A DNA stretch of 64,000 nucleotides from CAWEDP01 sp963807925. Its GTDB lineage: Bacteria; Acidobacteriota; Vicinamibacteria; Vicinamibacterales; CAVVIG01. The DNA lies in NCBI GenBank assembly GCA_963807925.1, contig CAWEDP010000003.1, forward strand, positions 186,001 to 250,000. Reading direction: 5' to 3'. The notes under the pieces were generated by a model, which saw only the letters and a program-made list of their open reading frames with translations, was not told where the DNA came from and searched no databases. Shown in pieces: positions 20,335 through 31,578 of this stretch (positions are counted from its first letter, which is position 1; every line of letters begins with the position of its first letter). The position numbers and the translations under genes are program-made.

Positions 20335-23169
20335 TCAGCGTCCGCGGCCCTGCGATTGACGCAGTCGATCCAGCTTGTTCTTCAGGTCTTCGAGCTTCCG
20401 GCCGGCGTCGCCGAGCCGGCCTTCGGCGGTCAGGCGCTGGTAGTCGGCCAGATCCTGCCCGGCGGCGGCCGCAGTGGCGGCGATGCCGGGCGCCTCTTCC
20501 GCGGCGCCGGGTGGCTGCGACCGCTCGGGCGACACGGCGGTCGTAATCGGTGATGCGCTCGCGGCCGCCGTGCCGCCGAACAGGCCCGCGAGCGCCGCGT
20601 CGAGCGTCGGCGCGTACGCGAGACGATCCTGCAGCGCGAGCACGACGAGGCGCAGTTCGGGCATCGGGCTTCGCTCGGCCTGCAGGTAGATGGCTTCGGC
20701 ATACAGCAGGGCGCGGCCGATCGGCATGACGATCAGCGTCCCGCGCCGCACGTGCGAGCCCTGCTGGTTCCAGAGCGACAACTGCGCCGAAAGCTGCGGG
20801 TTCTGATCGATCCGCGCCTCAATCTGCAGCGGGCCGTCCACGAGCTTCGTCTTCGGGAAGTCGTACACGATGGCCGTCCCGTAGTGCTCGCCATCGCTCC
20901 GACCGGCAATCCAGCCGATCAGGTTGTTCTTGTTGGCCGGCGTGAACGGCAGGATCTCGATGAACTCGGCCTCGCGCGAGCCTGGCAGCTTCATCAGCAC
21001 GAAGTTCGGCTCCATCACCTGCTGCGTCTGTTCCCGGGCCGTACTCAGGCCGACCTCCGACGCCACGGACCACAGGTCCTCGCGGTTGTAGAACACGGCC
21101 GGATCGGTCATGTGATAGAGCCCGTAGACCGCCGCCTGGAGCTTCAGCAGCAGCTCCGGGTAGCGCACGTGCTTGCGCAGGTCGGCCGGCATCGCCGACA
21201 CGTCGCGGAAGAGCGTCGGAAACAGGCCGCGATACGCCGCGACGATCGGGTCCTGCGGGTCGAACACGTAAAAGGTGGCCGAGCCGTTGTACGCGTCGAT
21301 GACCACCTTGACGCTGTTGCGGACGTAGTTGACCGACTCGCGGTCGAGCCGATAGTGCCGCGCGTAGGGATAGGCGTCCGATGTCGTATAGGCGTCGACG
21401 ATCCAGAAGAGGCGCCCCTCGCCCGACACGACGACGTAGGGATCGGCGTCGTAGGTGAGGAACGGCGCCAGGGTCTCGAGCCGCTCGCGCACGTTGCGCC
21501 GCATCAGCAGGCGGCTGTCGGCCGAGATGTCGTCGCTGAACGGCAGCTTCGCGAGGTCGCCGCGATCGAGGGCGATCAGCATCCGCCGCAGGAATCCGCC
21601 GAGCCGGATGCCGCCGTCGCCTGCGTACGAATTGAGATTGTTGGTCTCGCCCTGCGGAAAGTTGAACTCCTTCTGGCGCGTCTTGACGTAGACGTCGGTG
21701 TCGGTCAGCTGGCCGAAGTAGATCTCGGGCCGCGTCACCGCAAGGCCCGCGACGGTGCTCTGAATCGGCATGTTGCTCAGCACCAGGTCGGGCAGCCCTT
21801 CCGGCGTGAACCCGTTCACCGAATTCATGGTGACGCCGTAGCCGTGGGTGTAGATCAGCTTCTCGTTGATCCAGTTGCGGCTGCTCTCGGGCAGCTTCTC
21901 GACGCTCAGCTCCCGCGCCGCCACCATCATCTGACGCATCGATCCGCCGACCTCGTAGCGATCGATGTCGATGTCGGGGAAGTCGTAGTAGGTCCGGATC
22001 TCCTGGATCTGGCGCAGCGTGTCCTGCAGCGCGCGCCAGTCCCACAGCCGGATGTTCTCGAGCGTGTCGCGGTTGCCGGCGACGTCGATCGCGTCGGGTG
22101 CCGTGTCGGCCGGGAACGGCTGCTGGGCGAGGCGGTTCAAGGCGAACGCCTGCTGCGTCATCTGAATGTTGTGCGCGATGTACGGCTGCTCGCGGACCAG
22201 CTCGTTCGGCTTCACGATGAAGTTGCCGACGTACCACGCGAAGACGCCGACGACCAAGTAGCAGACGATGGCCGGAGCGACGGCGACCACCAGCCAGCGT
22301 GCCCGCGGCGCGACCGCGTTGGCCAGGGCCACCGCGGCGCCGACGACGAGCGCGATCGCCACCACCAGCGCCCCGGCGAGCGCGATGTGGGCGTCCACGT
22401 AGGTGACGCCCGAGAAGATCGTGTGATCCTCGACCAGCCGGTCGAACCGTCCGAGGTACACGCGGGCGGCGAGCGTCAACAGCAGGGCGGCGAAGCCAAT
22501 TGACAGTCCTCGCCACGGCGGGGTCGGACCGGCGCCCGCGCGCGGCCGCGTGACCAGCCGCGTTCCGCCGGTGACCACCACGAAGAAGGCCGCGACCGCG
22601 CACGCGATGACGGCGAGCGTCAGCAGCCATCCGGTGACGAGCTGCCACACCGGCAGCGTGAAGAGATAGAAGGTGACCGGCCGGCCGAAAATCGGATCGA
22701 CGACGGCGGTCGCCGGCGCGTGCCAGTACAGCGCGAACGTCGTCCAGTCCGCCATCATGCCGGCGCCGGTCACGGCGGCGATGAGGAGGGCCAGGCCGAG
22801 CGCAATCAGCTTCAGCACCGGATCGACCGGCAGCGTCAGCGGCTGGCCGTTGATGACGATGCGGCTGATTTCGCCGAGCCGCGCCGGCTTGAGCGCGAGG
22901 AACGTTCCGTACACCACCGCGAAGGTGGCGATCGCAAAGGCGCCGAAGACCAGCGCCTGTGTGTCGAGCGTCGTCCAGAACACCGCGGAATAGCCGAGGG
23001 AATCGAACCAGAGGGCGTCGACGTAGTAGGAAAGCGCCGTGCCGCCGCCGAACAGGATTGCGGCGAGCAGGACGATCAGGACGAGGCGGCCGCGCCGCCG
23101 GCGGGGCGGCCGCCTCGGCGGCGGCCAGTCGACGATTACTTCGGGCCGTGAATCCTGATGGCCGTTCAT
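20335..23169 (-). CDS. UPF0182 family membrane protein
   Basis: The 944-residue protein matches the UPF0182 family in length and layout. After a basic Pro/Arg-rich cytoplasmic start there are about seven membrane segments in the first 330 residues. A large extracytoplasmic domain follows (NIRLWDWRALQDTLRQIQEIRTYYDFPDIDIDRY, YTHGYGVTMNSVNGFTPEG, PQGETNNLNSYAGDGGI). The C-terminal 100 residues are Ala/Pro-rich and end in a coiled-coil-like tail. The function of UPF0182 proteins is not established. On the minus strand TATAAT sits only about 8 bases upstream of the ATG, which suggests a leaderless mRNA. The double FKBP gene follows 46 bases downstream on the same strand. Confidence 0.88.
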   Translation of the reverse strand: MNGHQDSRPEVIVDWPPPRRPPRRRRGRLVLIVLLAAILFGGGTALSYYVDALWFDSLGYSAVFWTTLDTQALVFGAFAIATFAVVYGTFLALKPARLGEISRIVINGQPLTLPVDPVLKLIALGLALLIAAVTGAGMMADWTTFALYWHAPATAVVDPIFGRPVTFYLFTLPVWQLVTGWLLTLAVIACAVAAFFVVVTGGTRLVTRPRAGAGPTPPWRGLSIGFAALLLTLAARVYLGRFDRLVEDHTIFSGVTYVDAHIALAGALVVAIALVVGAAVALANAVAPRARWLVVAVAPAIVCYLVVGVFAWYVGNFIVKPNELVREQPYIAHNIQMTQQAFALNRLAQQPFPADTAPDAIDVAGNRDTLENIRLWDWRALQDTLRQIQEIRTYYDFPDIDIDRYEVGGSMRQMMVAARELSVEKLPESSRNWINEKLIYTHGYGVTMNSVNGFTPEGLPDLVLSNMPIQSTVAGLAVTRPEIYFGQLTDTDVYVKTRQKEFNFPQGETNNLNSYAGDGGIRLGGFLRRMLIALDRGDLAKLPFSDDISADSRLLMRRNVRERLETLAPFLTYDADPYVVVSGEGRLFWIVDAYTTSDAYPYARHYRLDRESVNYVRNSVKVVIDAYNGSATFYVFDPQDPIVAAYRGLFPTLFRDVSAMPADLRKHVRYPELLLKLQAAVYGLYHMTDPAVFYNREDLWSVASEVGLSTAREQTQQVMEPNFVLMKLPGSREAEFIEILPFTPANKNNLIGWIAGRSDGEHYGTAIVYDFPKTKLVDGPLQIEARIDQNPQLSAQLSLWNQQGSHVRRGTLIVMPIGRALLYAEAIYLQAERSPMPELRLVVLALQDRLAYAPTLDAALAGLFGGTAAASASPITTAVSPERSQPPGAAEEAPGIAATAAAAGQDLADYQRLTAEGRLGDAGRKLEDLKNKLDRLRQSQGRGR

Positions 23170-23256
23170 CGAGCCCGATTATACGTCCCCGAAGATGCCC
23201 GTGCGGGGACGCCGTCGCATTGATAAGATCGTCGCGACCCCGGTTGCCGCCCCAGA

Positions 23257-24483
<1,227 letters not shown>

Positions 24484-26319
24484 TCGCGGGTTGAGGGACG
24501 TGCTCCACCGCGTGTGGGGCTTTTCGGATTTCCGGCCGCTGCAGCGTGAGGCGATGATCGGCATTCTCGCCGCGCGCGACAGCGTGGTCGTCCTGCCGAC
24601 CGGCGGCGGCAAGTCGGTCTGCTTCCAGGCGCCGGCGCTCGTGGACCGGCCGGTGTCGGCCACCGACGCGACGCCCCGGCCGCGGCACGGCCTGGCGGTC
24701 GTCATTTCACCGCTCATTTCGCTGATGAAGGATCAGGTCGACGGCCTGCGCGTCGACGGCGTCGCGGCCGCGTATCTCAACAGCACGCTGCCGCCGGCCG
24801 AGCGCGACGCGGTCACGGCGTCCATCCGCGACGATCGCTGCAGACTGCTGTACGTCTCGCCCGAGCGGATCCTGGCCGACGGCGGCCTGCGCCGGATGCT
24901 CCAGCAGGCGCGCGTCCGCTTTCTCGCGATCGACGAAGCCCACTGCATCAGCCAGTGGGGCCACGATTTCCGGCCCGAGTACCGCCAGCTCGGTGCGCTC
25001 CGCGACGAGTTCCCGGACGTGTCGGTTCACGCGTTCACGGCGACCGCCACCGGGCGCGTGCGGCAGGACATCATCGCCGAGCTGCGGCTGCGGCAGCCCG
25101 AGGTCCTGGTCGGGTCGTTCGATCGCCCGAACCTGACCTATCGCGTGCTGCGGCGCGCGACGCTGCAGCGTCAGCTCCTCCAGATCCTGACGCGCCACGC
25201 GGGCGAAGCGGGCATCGTCTACTGCGGCTCGCGGCGGGAGGTGGAGTCGCTCGCCGCCTGGCTGACCGCGCAGGGGCACCAGGCGCTGCCGTATCACGCG
25301 GGGCTGGCCGACGACGTCCGAAGCCGGCACCAGGAGGCGTTCCTCGACGAGAGCGTCGATATCGTCGTGGCGACCGTGGCGTTCGGGATGGGCATCGACC
25401 GGTCGAACGTGCGCTACGTCGTGCACGCGAGCGCCCCGCGCTCGCTGGAGCACTACCAGCAGGAATCGGGCCGCGCCGGCCGCGACGGCCTGCCGGCGGA
25501 GTGCGTGCTGATCTATTCGGGGGCCGACTTTCTGCGGTGGCGCCGGCTCCTCGATTCGAACGGCGAATTGACGGCGAGCGCCCAGGCGCTCGTGCGCGGG
25601 ATGGAGCGGTACGCCTCGGGAACCGGGTGCCGGCACAAGGCGCTCCTCGAGTACTTCGGCGAGCCGTACGACCGCGGACCGTGCGGCGCCTGCGACTGGT
25701 GCCTCAAAGAGCTCGATCCGGTGGCCGACGCCGCGATCCTCGCGCAGAAGATCCTGTCGTGCGTCGCGCGGGTGAAGCAGGCCTGGGGCATCGCGCACGT
25801 CACCGACATCCTCGCCGGGCGCGCCACCGACAAGGTCGTCGAAGCCGGCCACGCAGCGCTCTCCACCTTTGCGCTGCTTCGCGACGAGCCGCCCTCGGCG
25901 ATTCGCGGGTACATCGAGCAGCTCGTCGAGGGAGGATTCCTGATCCGCGAGGGCGATCGGTACCCGGTGCTCCGGATCGCCGCGACCGGCGCGGCGCTCA
26001 TGCGGGGCCAGGCCACCTGCGCGCTGTACCGCCAGATCCAGCCGGCGCGGACGCACGGCCGCCGGAAAGGTCGCGAGGAGAGCGTTCGGGGCGACGGCGA
26101 TCTCTTCGAGGTCCTGCGCGAGGTGCGCCGGCAGCTGGCGCGCGACCGCGGCGTGCCGCCCTACGTCATCTTCCACGACACCACGCTTCGCGACCTGGTC
26201 GAGCGGCGGCCGGCCACGCTCGCGGAGCTGTACGAGGTCTACGGCGTCGGCGCGAAGAAGGCGGCCGACTTCGGGCAGGCGTTCATCGATGCGATTGGCG
26301 CCTTCCTCCGGCGCAGCGC

Positions 26320-26742
26320 TCAGTGAACGGTGTAGCGGGCCTTGAGCGCGAACGGCGCGATTTCGACGTCGAAATGCGAGCCGCTCTCGCTGACCATCTG
26401 ATAGGTGCCGCGCATGACACCGCTCGACGTCTTCAGCGGACACCACGACGAGTATTCGAACGACTCGCCGGGCGTCAGGATCGGCTGGGCGCCGACGACG
26501 CCGCGCCCCTTCACCTCGTCCGTGTGGTTCGACGCATCGGTGATGATCCAGTGGCGGCTGAGGAGCTGGACCGTCTCGTCGCCTTCGTTGGTGATGCGAA
26601 TCGTGTACTGAAACACCCAGCGGTCCTCGAACGGCTGCGACTGGTCGGGCCGATACTGCGATCCGACCTCGACGCGGACGTTGTTGGTGATGGCCTCCGA
26701 GGTCGGTTCCGGGAGCACCGGCTCGAATTTCCACTCGCTCAT
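26320..26742 (-). CDS. apaG: ApaG (DUF525) beta-sandwich protein
   Basis: The 140-residue protein is a full-length ApaG-type fibronectin-III-like fold: NNVRVEVGSQY, WVFQYTIRITNEGDETVQLLSRHWIITDA, the GxGVVG element in VKGRGVVGAQPILTPG and the FEYSSWCPLKTSSGVMRGTYQM segment are all conserved. ApaG has been linked to cobalt/magnesium handling and dinucleotide phosphate binding, but its biochemical role is unsettled. The gene is usually a stand-alone cytoplasmic protein, as here. Its end overlaps the end of recQ by 7 bases on the opposite strand, leaving no room for a separate terminator for either gene. Confidence 0.92.
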   Translation of the reverse strand: MSEWKFEPVLPEPTSEAITNNVRVEVGSQYRPDQSQPFEDRWVFQYTIRITNEGDETVQLLSRHWIITDASNHTDEVKGRGVVGAQPILTPGESFEYSSWCPLKTSSGVMRGTYQMVSESGSHFDVEIAPFALKARYTVH

Positions 26743-26841
26743 GGGGTTGCACCCATGATAGCAGCGTTTTCGGGCGCAGGTTCGGGGGCCGGTCGCGTCC
26801 GGCTGCAGGGCGGACCCGCGATCGCGGCGTTAGTATGAGGC

Positions 26842-28794
26842 ATGGCGTCGATCATCCGCGGACGCGCGCTGATCTTCTGGGACCTGAAGGTGCCGGGCAA
26901 GCGCAAGAAGCTGGACGCGATCGATACCGATCAGATTACGCCGGCCGCCGACTGCGTCTCGGAGAGCCTCGAGACGCTCGACGAACGCTGGAAAGCCGGT
27001 GCGTTCCGCTATCTGATGCCCGACTTCCGCGAGCGCGTCCACAGGGGCGAGACCTTCCTCATCGCCGGTGACCGGTTTGCCATCGGGTCGTCGCGCGAGA
27101 TGAGCCCAGCCGGATTGAAGGGCGTGGCCGAGGAGGCCGGTCTGCGGATGGTGATCGTCTGCGGGGCCAACATGGGCGACATCTTCCGCCGCAACGCTTT
27201 CAATCTCGGGCTCGAGGTGGTCCAGAGCCCGGACGCGGTGCACGACGCGCGCGACGGCGACCGCTTCAGCTTCGATCCCGACACGCGCCGCCTCGCCAAC
27301 GAGACGCAGGGCCGGACCTATTCGCCGGCGCCGCTGACGAAGAAAGAGGACGAGATCCGGCGCAGCGGCGGCATCTTCGCCATCGGGCGCCGCGAATTTC
27401 CCGAGGCGCGGCGCCGGCAGGCGCGCGTGGAGTGGCCGGATCCCGAACGCGCCCGGCGCATGACGTCCACCGAGCAGATCGTCTGGGCCCATCGCGTCGA
27501 CAAGGACGCCGAGCTGACGCCCGGCGCGACGCTGCGGGTGTACGCGGATCTGCTGCCGGCCTCGGACGGCACGGCGCCGTTCGCCATCCACACGTTCGAG
27601 CAGATCACCGGCGGCGGTGACGACGTCGCCCCGCGCCACGCCGCCATCGCCAACGATCACTTCGTGTTCACCGGCCGTGAAGACGACGAGAAGCAGACCG
27701 CGATCGGCCGGGCCTTCGCGCGGCGGCACCTCATCGGGACGCCGTACTACGCGACGCCGGGTGACGGCATCTTCCATTTCTACTTCCCCGAGCAGGGCCT
27801 GGTCACGCCCGGCGGCTTCATCCCGGGCGCCGATTCGCACAGCCGCGCGTACGGCGCGTACGGCGCGGTCGGCATCGGCGTCGGATCGACGACCCTCGGC
27901 TTCGGCTGGGCGACCGGATACGTGTACTTCACGCTCGCGCCCGCCAGGCGCGTCGTCTTCGCGGGGGCGCTCCAGCCGTGGGTCAGCGGCAAGGACATCG
28001 TCCTCGAGCTGCTTCGCCGCTGGGGCGTGGATCAGGCCGGAGGCATGTCGGTCGAGCTCGTCGACGCGAACGCGCAGCTGCCGATCACGCATCGCAACAC
28101 CATCGCCAACATGATGGCCGAGGCCGAGGCGCAGAACGGCATCTTCGCGCCCGATGCGATCACGATCGGCTGGTACCGCGCGAAAGGCATCGACCCTCTG
28201 CCCTATCCGGCCGTCGCCCCGGGCGCCGACGCGGTCTACACGATCGACGAGCGGCTCGATCTCACCGGCGTGCGGCCGATGATTGCCAAGCCGTTCAGCC
28301 CTGGCAATGCGTTCGGCGCCGAGGAGGTCGCACGCGAGCGCGTCACGTTCGACAAGGCGATGATCGGATCGTGCACCAACGGCAGCTACGACGATCTGCT
28401 GGCGGCGGCGCTCGTGATGCGAGCCGCCAGGGCGCGCGGTGCCACGCGCGTCGCGAAGCCGTTGGTGATCTTTCCCGGATCGGGGGCTGTGGGCCGACAG
28501 ATCGAGCATCCGGATCCCAGGCTCGGCGGTGAATCGATCGCCGGCGTGCTCCGCTCGACAGGCGGCGAGATCCGGCAGTCGTGGTGCGGGCCGTGCTTCG
28601 GCCAGGGGCCCGACGCGCTGCAGCCAGGGCAGCGCGCCATCACCTCCTTCAATCGCAACTGGCAGAACCGCATGGGCGTGGGCGGCGAGGGATATCTGGC
28701 CAGTCCTGCCGTCGTCGCGGCCTCGGCGCTGCTTGGCTACATGGGGCCGCCGAGCGAGCTGGGCCTCGAGTGGAAGGCCGAAGACTTCGGCTGA
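26842..28794 (+). CDS. Aconitase-family hydro-lyase with swivel domain first
   Basis: The 650-residue protein joins the small (swivel) and large (catalytic) parts of the aconitase/isopropylmalate dehydratase family in reversed order. Residues 1 to about 190 are the swivel domain (DTDQITPA near 29, AIGSSREMSPAGLKG at 80-94). Residues about 208-645 are the catalytic part: HTFEQI, PGADSHSRAYGAYGAVGIGVGST (328-350), cluster cysteines C511 (IGSCTNGSYDDL) and C582/C585 (WCGPCFGQ), and NRNWQNRMG (604-612). All three [4Fe-4S] ligands are present. AcnB also places its swivel first but has a HEAT domain that is missing here. The substrate (citrate, isopropylmalate, homocitrate or other) cannot be read from the sequence. 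A 2Fe-2S ferredoxin gene follows 11 bases downstream. Confidence 0.82.
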   Translation: MASIIRGRALIFWDLKVPGKRKKLDAIDTDQITPAADCVSESLETLDERWKAGAFRYLMPDFRERVHRGETFLIAGDRFAIGSSREMSPAGLKGVAEEAGLRMVIVCGANMGDIFRRNAFNLGLEVVQSPDAVHDARDGDRFSFDPDTRRLANETQGRTYSPAPLTKKEDEIRRSGGIFAIGRREFPEARRRQARVEWPDPERARRMTSTEQIVWAHRVDKDAELTPGATLRVYADLLPASDGTAPFAIHTFEQITGGGDDVAPRHAAIANDHFVFTGREDDEKQTAIGRAFARRHLIGTPYYATPGDGIFHFYFPEQGLVTPGGFIPGADSHSRAYGAYGAVGIGVGSTTLGFGWATGYVYFTLAPARRVVFAGALQPWVSGKDIVLELLRRWGVDQAGGMSVELVDANAQLPITHRNTIANMMAEAEAQNGIFAPDAITIGWYRAKGIDPLPYPAVAPGADAVYTIDERLDLTGVRPMIAKPFSPGNAFGAEEVARERVTFDKAMIGSCTNGSYDDLLAAALVMRAARARGATRVAKPLVIFPGSGAVGRQIEHPDPRLGGESIAGVLRSTGGEIRQSWCGPCFGQGPDALQPGQRAITSFNRNWQNRMGVGGEGYLASPAVVAASALLGYMGPPSELGLEWKAEDFG

Positions 28795-28805
28795 GGAGTG
28801 AACAG

Positions 28806-29171
28806 ATGTCGCAGTCCCAGCAACAGATCGCCGGGAGCATCGGCGTGCCGGTCGCGCGGCGCCATATCTTTCTCTGCTGCGATCAGACCACGCCGAAGTG
28901 CTGCGAGAGGGACCGGGGGCTGGCGGCCTGGGACTATCTCAAGCGTCGGCTCAAAGAGCTCGGCCTCTCCGAGCAGGGCGGCATTCTCCGCTCCAAGGCG
29001 AATTGCCTGCGGATCTGCGAGGGCGGACCGGTCGCCGTCGTGTATCCAGAAGGCGCGTGGTACGCGCCGTGCGACCCGCCCGTGCTCGAACGCATCATCC
29101 AGGAACACCTGATCCAGGGTCGTGTGGTCGCCGATGTCCTGATCGTCGGGCATCCGCTGTCGGCGGGATGA
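28806..29171 (+). CDS. Thioredoxin-like [2Fe-2S] ferredoxin
   Basis: The 121-residue protein has the pattern of thioredoxin-fold ferredoxins: CC-x6-CC early (C24, C25, C32, C33) and NCLRICEGGP (C67, C71), followed by VVYPEGAWYAPC. Such proteins bind one [2Fe-2S] cluster and carry electrons. The start is well defined by GGAG about 8 bases before the ATG, overlapping the end region of the aconitase-family gene. The tight spacing suggests co-expression, so it may serve cluster repair or redox supply of that enzyme; this is inference. The gene converges on the glycosyltransferase gene, with 8 bases between stops. Confidence 0.85.
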   Translation: MSQSQQQIAGSIGVPVARRHIFLCCDQTTPKCCERDRGLAAWDYLKRRLKELGLSEQGGILRSKANCLRICEGGPVAVVYPEGAWYAPCDPPVLERIIQEHLIQGRVVADVLIVGHPLSAG

Positions 29172-29179
29172 GGCCGCCG

Positions 29180-30388
29180 CTACCGGCGCTTGCCGGCGAG
29201 TCCTGTCCGATACATTGCTTCGACCTCGCCCACGAGGCGAGTGGTGGAATAGGCCTCCGCGACGTTGCGCTTCGCGCATCGGCCGAGCCGCCCGCGTTCG
29301 TCCGGGTGTTCGGCCAGGCGGACGAGCGCCGCCGCCAGCGCGGGTGAATCCTGCGCGGGCACGAGCAGGCCGTCCACCTCGTGGGTGACCACGTCGGGGA
29401 CGCCGCCTACGGCGGTCGACGCGACCGCTTTGCCGGCCGCCATTGCCTCGATGAGCGTGACCGGTGTGCCTTCGCTGAGCGACGACAGCGCGCAGATGTC
29501 GATCGTCGCGTACACCCGCGGCAGGTCGGCCAGCCAGCCGGCGAATCGGACGCGGGCGGCTATGCCGTTCTCCCGCACCAGCTGCTCCAGTTCAGACCGC
29601 AACGGTCCATCGCCGACAATCAGGAGGTACAGGTTCGGCACGCGGCGCCAGGCCGCGGCGAACGCTCGAATGAGCGACGCCACGTCCTTGATGGGCACCA
29701 GACGGCCCACGAATCCGACCACGATGTCTTCGGGGCGCAACCCGAATTCCGCGCGGTAGCTCGGCGCGTCAGCCGGGAGCTGCAGGAGCGGCTCCAGATC
29801 GAGGCACAACGAAATCACGACCACCTTCGACGGCGGCGCAATGGCGAACCGTTCCACGATGTCGCGCCGCTGCAGGGGCGACAGCGTGACGATTCGATCG
29901 GTCAGGCGGGCGAGGGTCCGCTCGGCCAGGCGGACGGCTGCGTTGGTCGTCGATCCGAAATACCCGTCGAGGACGTGCCCGTGAAAGGTGTGCACGACCA
30001 GGCACCGGCTGCCCTTTGTCCGCGTGGCATTGCACATCCAGGCGGCGATGCGGCCCACGGCGCCCGCCTTGGACATGTGCGTGTGCACGACGTCTGGGCG
30101 CTCGCGGCGGAGCAGCCGCAGCAGCCGCAGCAGGACGCGAGCGTCGCTGAGCGGACGCAGGATGCGGCCCAGGGGCGCGATCTTCTCGGTCGGAACGTGC
30201 GCCTCGGAGGCGAGCTGCTCGAGCGTGGATTCGCCATCGCCCACGCTGCCATGGACGAGCAGCGTGCGGTGCCCGCGCGCCGCCAGATTCTGGTTGAGCA
30301 GGATCACGTGGCGCGCCGCACCGCCGACGTTCAGTCGCGTGATGAGGTGGACGATCTTCAGCGGATCACCGGCCGTCAACGGCGTCAC
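29180..30388 (-). CDS. Glycosyltransferase family 4
   Basis: The 402-residue protein is a GT-B glycosyltransferase. The N-terminal Rossmann domain shows VHLITRLNVGGAARHVILLNQNLAARGH and DVVHTHMSKAGAVGR. The C-terminal donor-binding domain shows VGFVGRLVPIKDVASLIRAF and SEGTPVTLIEAMAAGKAVASTAVGGVPD, which contains the E-x7-E motif of GT4 retaining enzymes. It probably adds a sugar from a nucleotide donor to a growing polysaccharide on the cytoplasmic face. The start is a GTG at 30388, 6 bases after the previous gene on the same strand, so the pair is co-transcribed. The donor and acceptor sugars are unknown. Confidence 0.9.
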   Translation of the reverse strand: MTPLTAGDPLKIVHLITRLNVGGAARHVILLNQNLAARGHRTLLVHGSVGDGESTLEQLASEAHVPTEKIAPLGRILRPLSDARVLLRLLRLLRRERPDVVHTHMSKAGAVGRIAAWMCNATRTKGSRCLVVHTFHGHVLDGYFGSTTNAAVRLAERTLARLTDRIVTLSPLQRRDIVERFAIAPPSKVVVISLCLDLEPLLQLPADAPSYRAEFGLRPEDIVVGFVGRLVPIKDVASLIRAFAAAWRRVPNLYLLIVGDGPLRSELEQLVRENGIAARVRFAGWLADLPRVYATIDICALSSLSEGTPVTLIEAMAAGKAVASTAVGGVPDVVTHEVDGLLVPAQDSPALAAALVRLAEHPDERGRLGRCAKRNVAEAYSTTRLVGEVEAMYRTGLAGKRR

Positions 30389-30394
30389 CCGGAC

Positions 30395-31498
30395 TCATTT
30401 GCGAGGCCGATCCAGGAGCTCCGCGAAGTGGGCGACGTAGGTCGCCCGTTGCGACGTCACGGAGTAGCGGTCCACGACGGTCTGCCGTCCGGCGGCGCCG
30501 AGGCGTGCCCTGAGCTGCGGCGAATCGACGAGCGCAGAGAGTCGGTCCATCCAGTCCTCGTCGCCCGCTGCGAGACATCCGTTGATGCCGTCCTGCACGA
30601 TGTCCGTGTTGACTCCGACCGGAGACATCACGGTCGGGAGGCCCATGGCCATGTAGGTGAGGCCCTTGAACCCGCACTTCCCGCGCGTCCACTCATTGTC
30701 GGGCAGCGGCATGATTCCGATGTCCATCGTGCTGAGATCGCGCACCTCGGTCTCCGACTGCCAGGCGACGCCCTGGACGCCAAGCGCCTCGTCCCGGAAG
30801 CTGGCGTCGCCGACGACCTTGAACCGGATACGCTCGCCATATTTTCCGCGCAACCGGCGGAGAACGGGTAATGCGTGGGTCAGGTGCTCGATCGTGCTGG
30901 GGCTGCCGGTCCATCCGATTTCCACCGGCCGGTCGGGTGGCGATTCGCACCGGACGGGACCGAAGACGTCCGTGTCGACGGTGGTCGGGACGATGCGCAC
31001 GCATCTCGAGTAACGCGACGCGTAGTCGGCGAGAAACCGGTTGCCGGCGAACACCATGTCCGCCCACGCGATCAGGCGCGGCGTCTTCGCCGGGTTCTTC
31101 AGCCACTGCAGCGACCGATTGCCGGCCGAGACCGCGGGGAGCCAGATCGCATCGTCGAAATCGAAGATCACCCGGGGCCTGGCGCGGCGCAGGAGCCGTT
31201 CGAAGACGGTCTGTCCGGTCATCAGCGCCTCGCGATGGACGAACACGATGTCGTAGGTGTCGAACTGCCGCCAGTCCGCCAGCCGGGTCCACACGCTTCT
31301 CGCGAGAATGCCTGCCTTCGCCACGTGCCGCCCCTGGGCGTAGAACACGCAATCGTCGGCGGCGCTCCGGATGAGCGGCGACAGGTGGCATTCGAAGCCG
31401 CGTGCCTTCAGGAATGGCAGGTACTGTTCGAATCTGAAGCGCTGGCTCGGCGATCGGTTGGGCCGGTGATTGGCAAGGAACAGGATGCGTGCGCCCAT
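30395..31498 (-). CDS. Glycosyltransferase (GT-B, GT4-like)
   Basis: This 367-residue protein starts with ILFLANHRPNRSPSQRFRFEQYLPFLKARGF, an N-terminal Rossmann strand and SQRFR motif seen in some sugar transferases of exopolysaccharide loci. The donor-binding half shows IGWTGSPSTIEHL, FKVVGD and KCGFKGLTYMAMGLPTVMSPVGVN, placing it with GT4-like enzymes, though the E-x7-E is not clean. The ATG at 31498 (MGARILFL) is preferred over an in-frame start 93 bases upstream, which would intrude on the divergent methyltransferase promoter region. It is the first gene of a two-gene minus-strand unit with the GT4 gene at 29180. Confidence 0.82.
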   Translation of the reverse strand: MGARILFLANHRPNRSPSQRFRFEQYLPFLKARGFECHLSPLIRSAADDCVFYAQGRHVAKAGILARSVWTRLADWRQFDTYDIVFVHREALMTGQTVFERLLRRARPRVIFDFDDAIWLPAVSAGNRSLQWLKNPAKTPRLIAWADMVFAGNRFLADYASRYSRCVRIVPTTVDTDVFGPVRCESPPDRPVEIGWTGSPSTIEHLTHALPVLRRLRGKYGERIRFKVVGDASFRDEALGVQGVAWQSETEVRDLSTMDIGIMPLPDNEWTRGKCGFKGLTYMAMGLPTVMSPVGVNTDIVQDGINGCLAAGDEDWMDRLSALVDSPQLRARLGAAGRQTVVDRYSVTSQRATYVAHFAELLDRPRK

Positions 31499-31578
31499 CG
31501 AGTTTACGATCCGCGCGAAGGCCAGAGTGACGCCGCAGCGTCGCGGGTGTCTCGCGTACAATCGACAGCCAGCCAGCC

